64,000 bases of DNA, taken from assembly GCF_000300005.1 (NCBI RefSeq), contig NC_018691.1, forward strand, positions 1,302,001 to 1,366,000, in the 5' to 3' direction. The stretch comes from Alloalcanivorax dieselolei B5 (GTDB lineage: Bacteria; Pseudomonadota; Gammaproteobacteria; Pseudomonadales; Alcanivoracaceae). Position numbers and translations under genes: made by a program. Below are positions 59,440 to 64,000 of the stretch, in pieces; the stretch's first letter is position 1, and each line of letters begins with the position of its first letter. Below the pieces are notes generated by a model that was not told the DNA's origin, made no database searches, and saw only the letters and a list, made by a program, of their open reading frames with translations.

Positions 59440-60114
59440 ATGGACTTAACACCAGTATTTGATCAGCTTTGGCGGACGATAGGGTGGCTTGTGCCTCTGG
59501 CCATCACCGTGCTCATTCTCAAGTCGGCCTGGTTTAAAGGACAGTTGGGGGAAGGCGTGGTCAGAATCGCGGCGGCGTGGCGCCTGCCCACGCGGACTTA
59601 TCATGCCTTTCATAACGTCACTCTGGAGACGGCTGACGGTACGACGCAAATTGACCATATTTTTGTTTCCCGGTTTGGTGTCTTCGTAGTGGAGACCAAG
59701 AACATGAAAGGCTGGATCTTCGGTTCAGAGAGGCAAGCCCAGTGGACTCAGAAGATCTTTAAGAAGACGTTTCGCTTCCAAAACCCCTTGCGTCAAAACT
59801 ACCGGCACGTGAAAGCAGTGGAAGAAACGCTGAATATCTCGCCAGAGGTTATTCACTCGGTGGTTGTGTTTGCCGGCGACAGTACCTTTAAGACGCCGAT
59901 GCCCGCCAACGTTACCAAGAGGGGCGGCTACATCTCCTACATCCGGTCCTTTCAGGACCCGGTACTTTCAGAAACGGAAGTCATGGCTATTTCATCGCTG
60001 ATTGAATGCCGTCGGCTGAAGCCTTCCTGGAAGACACAGCGCCGGCATGTTCGGCAAACCCGGGAACGCCATTCTGACAACGCCAAGCTGTCCGCCCGGC
60101 AAAGGCGTCAGTAG
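59440..60114 (+). CDS. NERD-domain membrane protein
   Basis: 224 aa from ATG 59440 with GGTTGGGGGG upstream. N-terminal TM (TIGWLVPLAITVLILKSAW) is followed by the nuclease-related domain: GQLGEGVVRIA, FHNVTLETADGTTQIDHIFVSRFGVFVVETKNMKGWIFG, with the D...E-x-K nuclease-like signature. A basic tail ends the protein. Role uncertain (DNA processing or stress). It is a common companion of defence regions. Probably separate from hipBA, being on the other strand. Confidence 0.85.
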   Translation: MDLTPVFDQLWRTIGWLVPLAITVLILKSAWFKGQLGEGVVRIAAAWRLPTRTYHAFHNVTLETADGTTQIDHIFVSRFGVFVVETKNMKGWIFGSERQAQWTQKIFKKTFRFQNPLRQNYRHVKAVEETLNISPEVIHSVVVFAGDSTFKTPMPANVTKRGGYISYIRSFQDPVLSETEVMAISSLIECRRLKPSWKTQRRHVRQTRERHSDNAKLSARQRRQ

Positions 60115-60250
60115 CGAGATGATCAGAGAATCGCAGGTCCATCCATAAACCGATACAGTCTGATCGCGATAAGGGCGCCGACTGTTATAGTGACGCCTAG
60201 ACAAAAGTGAGTCTGGCATAACGCCGGAATAATAAGAGGAGAGTGGAAAA

Positions 60251-60643
60251 ATGTTCAACCACATCATGATCGGTTCCTGCGACATCGAACGGTCCAAGCG
60301 CTTCTACGACGCGGTGTTGGGCGTGCTCGGCGCCGGCGAGCCGGTGCGCAACGAGTCGGCGTCCGGCCATATCAGGCTGTTCTACCGGCACGGGGGCAAC
60401 ACTCTCGCCATCACCCAGCCAATCAATAATGAGCCGGCCACCGGCGCCAATGGTGGCACCATCGGCTTCAAGTGTGAGTCGCCGGAGCAGGTGAAGGAAT
60501 TTCACGACGTGGCGGTGGCCCATGGCGGCACGTCGGTGGAAGATCCGCCGGGCCTGCGCGAGAGCAATATGGGCGCCATGCACCTGAGCTATGTGCTGGA
60601 CCCGGACGGTAACAAGCTCTGCGGCATCTACCGGGCCAACTAA
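60251..60643 (+). CDS. VOC (glyoxalase) family protein
   Basis: 130 aa. Single VOC module: FNHIMIGSCDIERSKRFYDAVLGVLG, a conserved His at the start and LDPDGNKLCGIYRA with Glu/His ligands near the end. Typical of small lactoylglutathione lyase-like proteins. GAGGAGAG precedes the ATG. Confidence 0.9.
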   Translation: MFNHIMIGSCDIERSKRFYDAVLGVLGAGEPVRNESASGHIRLFYRHGGNTLAITQPINNEPATGANGGTIGFKCESPEQVKEFHDVAVAHGGTSVEDPPGLRESNMGAMHLSYVLDPDGNKLCGIYRAN

Positions 60644-60674
60644 GGGCGCCGCCCCAGCCAGGGGGGGGAGGGGC

Positions 60675-60893
60675 ATGCCCGCTAAAGAGAGCCCTGCTCG
60701 ATTCACTGCGCGGTTGCTGCGCCCGAAGAAACCGGAGGACAGCAGAAGAAAAGAGCGGCAATCAATTGGGCGATCCGGCGAAAGCAGCGCGCGCCATACT
60801 GACGGTGATCGACAGCTGGGAGGCGTTAACGTGTTCCACGGACGGTTGAGATGCCGGCTTGGCTATCCCGGGAATCCAACACCCCGGCCGTAA
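60675..60893 (+). pseudogene. Remnant of a DUF1905-type gene
   Basis: First ~22 residues (SPARFTARLLRPKKPED) match the start of the DUF1905 protein at 63604 (SCFDARLLRPKKQGD). The sequence then diverges into low-complexity frame. N-terminal scrap of a paralogue, no function expected. Confidence 0.6.
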
Positions 60894-60895
60894 GG

Positions 60896-61546
60896 TCAGT
60901 GGCGCACGGCCTGCACCGCCTCCTTGATCGGCACTGAACCGGTGTTGAGTTCCAGAATCTGCCGGCCGATACCGGGCTCATGCAGCAACTCGGCGAGGGT
61001 GGCGGCCACGTCGTCGCGGGTAATCTCGCCATGGAACTCCGCCGGTCCCAGCGAAATGGTACCGACGCCGTCACCATCCAGCAGCAGGGACGGGCGCAGG
61101 ATCAGCCAGTTCAGGTTGCTGCGGGTGACGGCGACGTCCGCTTGTTTCTTCACGGCGAAGTAGTGTTCCTCGTTTTCGCTCAGGTCCCGTTCCCGCCAGG
61201 ATTCCGGCAGCACTGACACCAGGGCGAAGCGCTCGACGCCGGCAAGGCGTGCCGCTCGTAGGGCTTTGTTGACCCCATCGCCGTCAATGGCGTCGGTGAT
61301 TGCCCTGTCGCCGCCGTTGGATCCGGCGCTGAAAACGATCACGTCGCTGCCGCTGACCATCGTTGCGAGTTCGTCCGCGTTCAGGGTCGCGAGATCGCCC
61401 ACTTGTGTGTCGATGCCCTGTGTTGCCAGTTGCGCCTGCTGATCGGTTCGGCGAACCAGTCCGTGAACCGCATCGCCCCGGTCGTTCAGTTTTCTGGCGA
61501 GCAAACCACCTACTCCGCCAGTGACACCGATGATAAAGACGTTCAT
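60896..61546 (-). CDS. NAD(P)-binding atypical SDR (NmrA-like)
   Basis: 216 aa from ATG 61546. Rossmann GVTGGVGGLLARKL at the N-terminus, ADELATMVSGSDVIVFSAGSNGGD, and LNWLILRPSLLLDGDG fit atypical extended SDR proteins of the NmrA/YwnB type. Two copies of a CATACG-N3-CGTATG palindrome lie immediately upstream (61576-61621), so it is probably repressed by a dimeric regulator. No regulator gene is adjacent. Confidence 0.88.
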   Translation of the reverse strand: MNVFIIGVTGGVGGLLARKLNDRGDAVHGLVRRTDQQAQLATQGIDTQVGDLATLNADELATMVSGSDVIVFSAGSNGGDRAITDAIDGDGVNKALRAARLAGVERFALVSVLPESWRERDLSENEEHYFAVKKQADVAVTRSNLNWLILRPSLLLDGDGVGTISLGPAEFHGEITRDDVAATLAELLHEPGIGRQILELNTGSVPIKEAVQAVRH

Positions 61547-61575
61547 TCCAAGTACTCCACTGTACCAAGTACAAG

Positions 61576-61621
61576 CATACGCTTCGTATGTCGAATTACG
61601 ATATAGCATACGATGCGTATG
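61576..61621. promoter_or_regulatory. Twin palindromic operators upstream of NmrA-like gene
   Basis: CATACGCTTCGTATG (61576-61590) and CATACGATGCGTATG (61607-61621) are 15-bp palindromes with 31-bp centre spacing, about three helical turns. This fits two repressor dimers on one DNA face. Confidence 0.75.
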
Positions 61622-61841
61622 TCAATGGTTTCCCGGAACGTCGCCTGCGTCAGGTTTTGAATTTGACCTGACACCACCCACTCATAATACCTGCTATCCT
61701 GAGGAATATTATCGATGACGCGACCCCTTTTCTGGCCGGCTATTTCGGCTAACCTGCGGGTCAGGCGGTTGCTCGTCACGCCGTGCCAATGCAGACAGCC
61801 TTGGATTTTTGCCAGGGGCCATAGGAACAGAGAGGACCTGT

Positions 61842-62669
61842 ATGTCTTTTTTTAAACATAGGGCCAGGATTGCTCCCCTTTGGGCAGTCCTGGTTTTTTC
61901 TTTATCCTCGTGCGTGGATAAGGCTGATGAGGCGCCAACCCTCAAGACCGTAACGGAGACAGCATACAATGTTGAGCGAAGCGATACGGAGGAGTCCGAT
62001 CCCGCTCTCAGGGAACATATTAAAACAATTTCTCATTACGGCGGCAGTGGGAATATTACGAAGCTTGAATACTGGCTAAAGGATAGACTTGTTGAGACCA
62101 GAACGTTCAAGAGAGATGATCGTGGGCACCTTTTGGAGATTGTTGTCACAGCGGTGAATGGCGAAGTGAAGAAGCGGTTTGTCCACGACCTTGATGAAGA
62201 TGGACGTACGGTGGAAGTCAGGAGCTATCGGGGGGCTGACCGCCTTTCCGCGATTCATTCCCGGGAATATGACTCAAAGGGGAATATGGTTTCCGAGATC
62301 TACAAATCGCCCGAAGACGTTGTTTTATCGAAAAGGCTTTTTAAATATGACAATAAAAACAATGTGGTAAAGGAAACCGAGCTGCGCGAGGACCGATCGG
62401 TCAAGGTGGTGATGGATTTAAAATACGACGAGTCCGGCCGCTTGATTGAATCCACAAGCACATCAGAGGATTGGGGAAATACCCCCTACACGCTTGAATA
62501 CACTCAGTATGGCGATGTGGCGTCCAGAAGTTGGACGGACAAAAACGCCGGGACGCAGCGTGCTGTCTATGAGTATGACTACGACGAGTTCGGGAACTGG
62601 ACGAACAGAGAAAAATACGACAATGGTGCTCTGATCTATGTTCAGAAAAGGACCATAGAATATTATTGA
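61842..62669 (+). CDS. Lipoprotein with YD/RHS-like repeats
   Basis: 275 aa. Lipoprotein signal MSFFKHRARIAPLWAVLVFSLSSC (lipobox SLSSC). The mature part repeats short YD-like units (YDSKGNMVSEI, KYDNKNNVVKET, KYDESGRLIES, YDEFGNWTNREKYDNGALIY), as in RHS wall-associated proteins. Surface or periplasmic protein of unknown role. The upstream promoter zone contains a GTCAGGT...GACCTGAC hairpin. Confidence 0.85.
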   Translation: MSFFKHRARIAPLWAVLVFSLSSCVDKADEAPTLKTVTETAYNVERSDTEESDPALREHIKTISHYGGSGNITKLEYWLKDRLVETRTFKRDDRGHLLEIVVTAVNGEVKKRFVHDLDEDGRTVEVRSYRGADRLSAIHSREYDSKGNMVSEIYKSPEDVVLSKRLFKYDNKNNVVKETELREDRSVKVVMDLKYDESGRLIESTSTSEDWGNTPYTLEYTQYGDVASRSWTDKNAGTQRAVYEYDYDEFGNWTNREKYDNGALIYVQKRTIEYY

Positions 62670-62697
62670 AGGGCATAAACGGACAAAAGGTGAACGT

Positions 62698-63456
62698 ATG
62701 ACCGTGGAAGGCCAGAACGATATCGATGGGGTTCTGAACACCGGGCGGGTCGTCGCCAGGGTACGTGATGCCATGCTCGATGCGGTTGAGCCGGGCATGA
62801 CGACGGCGGAACTGGATAAGCTGGGAGAGCAGTTGCTGGAACAGTACGGCGCCAGATCGGCACCGAGGGTGACTTATGATTTTCCCGGTGCCACTTGTAT
62901 CAGCGTCAATGAGGAGGCCGCGCATGGCATACCGGGGCAGAGGGTGATTCAGGCCGGGGACGTCGTGAACGTCGACGTGTCCGCTGAACTGGATGGCTAT
63001 TTCGCGGATACCGGCGGCACGACGGTTGTTCCGCCGGGATCAACACTGAAGACGCGCCTGTGTCACGCCACCCGGCTGGCTTTGAAGCGTGCCTTGGGTG
63101 AAGCCCGGGCGGGCGCTCCCATCAATCGTATCGGCAAGGCGATTCAACATACCGCCAAGTCGCATCGTTTCAAGGTGATCAAGAATCTGGCCGGCCATGG
63201 TATCGGGCGGACACTGCACGAGGAACCGGAGGACATCGTGGGCTATTACGATCGCCGCGATACCCGCCGATTGCAGCTCGGTCAGGTCATCGCCATCGAG
63301 CCGTTTCTGTCCACCCGCAGCACACTGGTGACAGAAGCGGAGGACGGGTGGACTCTGGTTGGTCATCCAGACAATCTTTCCGCGCAGTACGAGCACACGC
63401 TTATCATCACCAAGGGCGCTCCGATTATTGCCACGCTGTCCGAAAAGCGGGGCTGA
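62698..63456 (+). CDS. map: Methionine aminopeptidase, type I
   Basis: 252 aa. Metal ligands are present in the usual order: NVDVSAELDGYFADTGGT (two Asp), GHGIGRTLHEEP (His), AIEPFLS (Glu) and YEHTLII (Glu), plus substrate-contacting His in AAHGIPG. It removes initiator Met from nascent proteins. A location distant from ribosomal genes suggests an auxiliary MAP. Start after GGTGAACGT. Confidence 0.92.
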   Translation: MTVEGQNDIDGVLNTGRVVARVRDAMLDAVEPGMTTAELDKLGEQLLEQYGARSAPRVTYDFPGATCISVNEEAAHGIPGQRVIQAGDVVNVDVSAELDGYFADTGGTTVVPPGSTLKTRLCHATRLALKRALGEARAGAPINRIGKAIQHTAKSHRFKVIKNLAGHGIGRTLHEEPEDIVGYYDRRDTRRLQLGQVIAIEPFLSTRSTLVTEAEDGWTLVGHPDNLSAQYEHTLIITKGAPIIATLSEKRG

Positions 63457-63511
63457 AAGTGGCGTGCCGACCGATTTGGGAATCGGCATGGGCGAGTCGA
63501 CGGGAGCAGGG

Positions 63512-63607
63512 ATGAGTTGGAACAAGAAGGCGATATCGGGCGTTCTGGATCAGTGTGCCAAGGACTTCGCGTTCCTGGTGCCGGACAACGGCAGGAATGA
63601 AATATGA
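63512..63607 (+). pseudogene. 31-residue N-terminal remnant of an unknown cytoplasmic protein
   Basis: MSWNKKAISGVLDQCAKDFAFLVPDNGRNEI, starting after GGGAGCAGGG, resembles the start of a larger protein (a KAISxVLDxCAKDF family of unknown role), but ends at a stop shared with the next gene (ATGA overlap at 63604). It may be an upstream peptide or truncated gene. Confidence 0.5.
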
Positions 63608-64000
63608 CCGGAGAAGACACACAATCCTGTTTCGACGCACGCTTGCTGCGTCCCAAAAAGCAGGGCGACGGTGAACCCTGGGCTTTCGTGGTGCTGCCCG
63701 GGGAAGTCAGCGCAACGCTACCCAGACGGGGCCGCACCTCCGTGGACGGCACGCTGAACGGCCAGGCGTTCCGGGTCTTGCTGGAACCGGACGGCCGAAA
63801 GAGCCATTGGCTTCGCATCGATCAGCCGTTGATGGAAGCGTCCGGCGCCACCTTCGGCGACGTCGCCCGGTTCGAAATCAGGCCGGTGGCGCGAGAGCCG
63901 GAACCGGATGTCCCCGCGGATCTGCGGGACGCTTTGCAGTCCGCTCCGGAGGCCCGGGCGATCTGGGAAGCCACCACCACTCTGGCTCGTATCGACTGGA
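63604..64000 (+). CDS. DUF1905/YdeI-like protein, cut by the window edge
   Basis: 132 visible codons, no stop. MTGEDTQSCFDARLLRPKKQ then WAFVVLPGEVSATLPRRGRTSVDGTLNGQAFRVLLEPDGRKSHWLRIDQPLMEASGATFGDVARFEIRP corresponds to a DUF1905 fold, followed by the start of a YdeI/OmdA-like helical domain (PADLRDALQSAPEARAIWEATT). Function unknown. ATG overlaps the previous stop. The scrap at 60675 is a paralogue's beginning. Confidence 0.85.
   Translation, partial: MTGEDTQSCFDARLLRPKKQGDGEPWAFVVLPGEVSATLPRRGRTSVDGTLNGQAFRVLLEPDGRKSHWLRIDQPLMEASGATFGDVARFEIRPVAREPEPDVPADLRDALQSAPEARAIWEATTTLARIDW

Noticed and set aside
61684-61702. TAATACCTGCTAT resembling the attI-like core
   Set aside because: No cassette gene boundary, repeat block or attC follows, and the stretch fits better as a promoter element of the lipoprotein gene.
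1-64000. CRISPR arrays, rRNA operons
   Set aside because: No regularly spaced repeat-spacer pattern and no rRNA-like sequence was seen in the window.

Overview
The window looks like a high-GC gammaproteobacterial chromosome. The core gene content (an AdeABC/AdeRS-type RND pump, two FecI-FecR-TonB receptor modules, HipBA, LldD) would fit Alcanivorax/Alloalcanivorax or a relative in the Pseudomonas/Marinobacter range. That placement is inference from gene content and composition, not a database result. Housekeeping-like modules alternate with AT-richer accessory blocks.

Layout: 1-1253 is the tail of a large unknown protein cut by the window edge. 1361-1978 is only the 3' third of guaA. It is followed by a repeat ending in an integron attI-like core, and then by gene cassettes (GNAT, VOC, DUF3291 and Nudix) separated by attC-like sites. 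4356-12064 is a two-component pair and a divergent tripartite RND efflux operon. 12288-16225 is an iron-regulated sigma/anti-sigma/receptor module. 16486-18275 holds a divergent SDR/HxlR pair with one solitary cassette behind hxlR. 18360-24935 is a catabolic cluster: dehydrogenase, FAA hydrolase, VOC dioxygenase-like protein and PhyH on the minus strand, then a divergent FAD hydroxylase and a TetR regulator. Identical TetR-type operator cores sit in both promoter regions.

24959-31453 is bounded by two copies of the same tetR-repeat-attI-like unit. Between them lies a cassette array: a Septu-like PtuA/PtuB defence pair and four further cassettes ending in attC sites, then a ParD gene with a dead ParE. 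A third repeat copy leads into a 387-codon unknown membrane-anchored protein. No integron integrase gene is visible anywhere in the window. An intact IS66 element (33112-35586) with an 8-bp target duplication interrupts a decayed gene.

35770-42849 is a compact defence operon: 5-methylcytosine methylase, Vsr, GHKL/MORC-like ATPase, SF2 helicase with a nuclease-like N-terminus and an unknown protein. An XRE controller, an RHH-like protein and a 47-aa protein stand at its head. 42914-50465 carries lldD, a Fic protein and a second FecI-FecR-receptor module.

50485-57590 contains regulators and small oxidoreductase/hydrolase operons (TetR/methyltransferase, LysR, isochorismatase-hydrolase-isochorismatase, AraC/aldo-keto reductase). 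57616-64000 holds hipBA with palindromic operators, a NERD protein, VOC, SDR, a YD-repeat-like lipoprotein, methionine aminopeptidase and a DUF1905 protein cut by the right edge. Gene debris (guaA, parE, tetR, lldD, lysR, epimerase, MFS and IS3 fragments) shows much past recombination.
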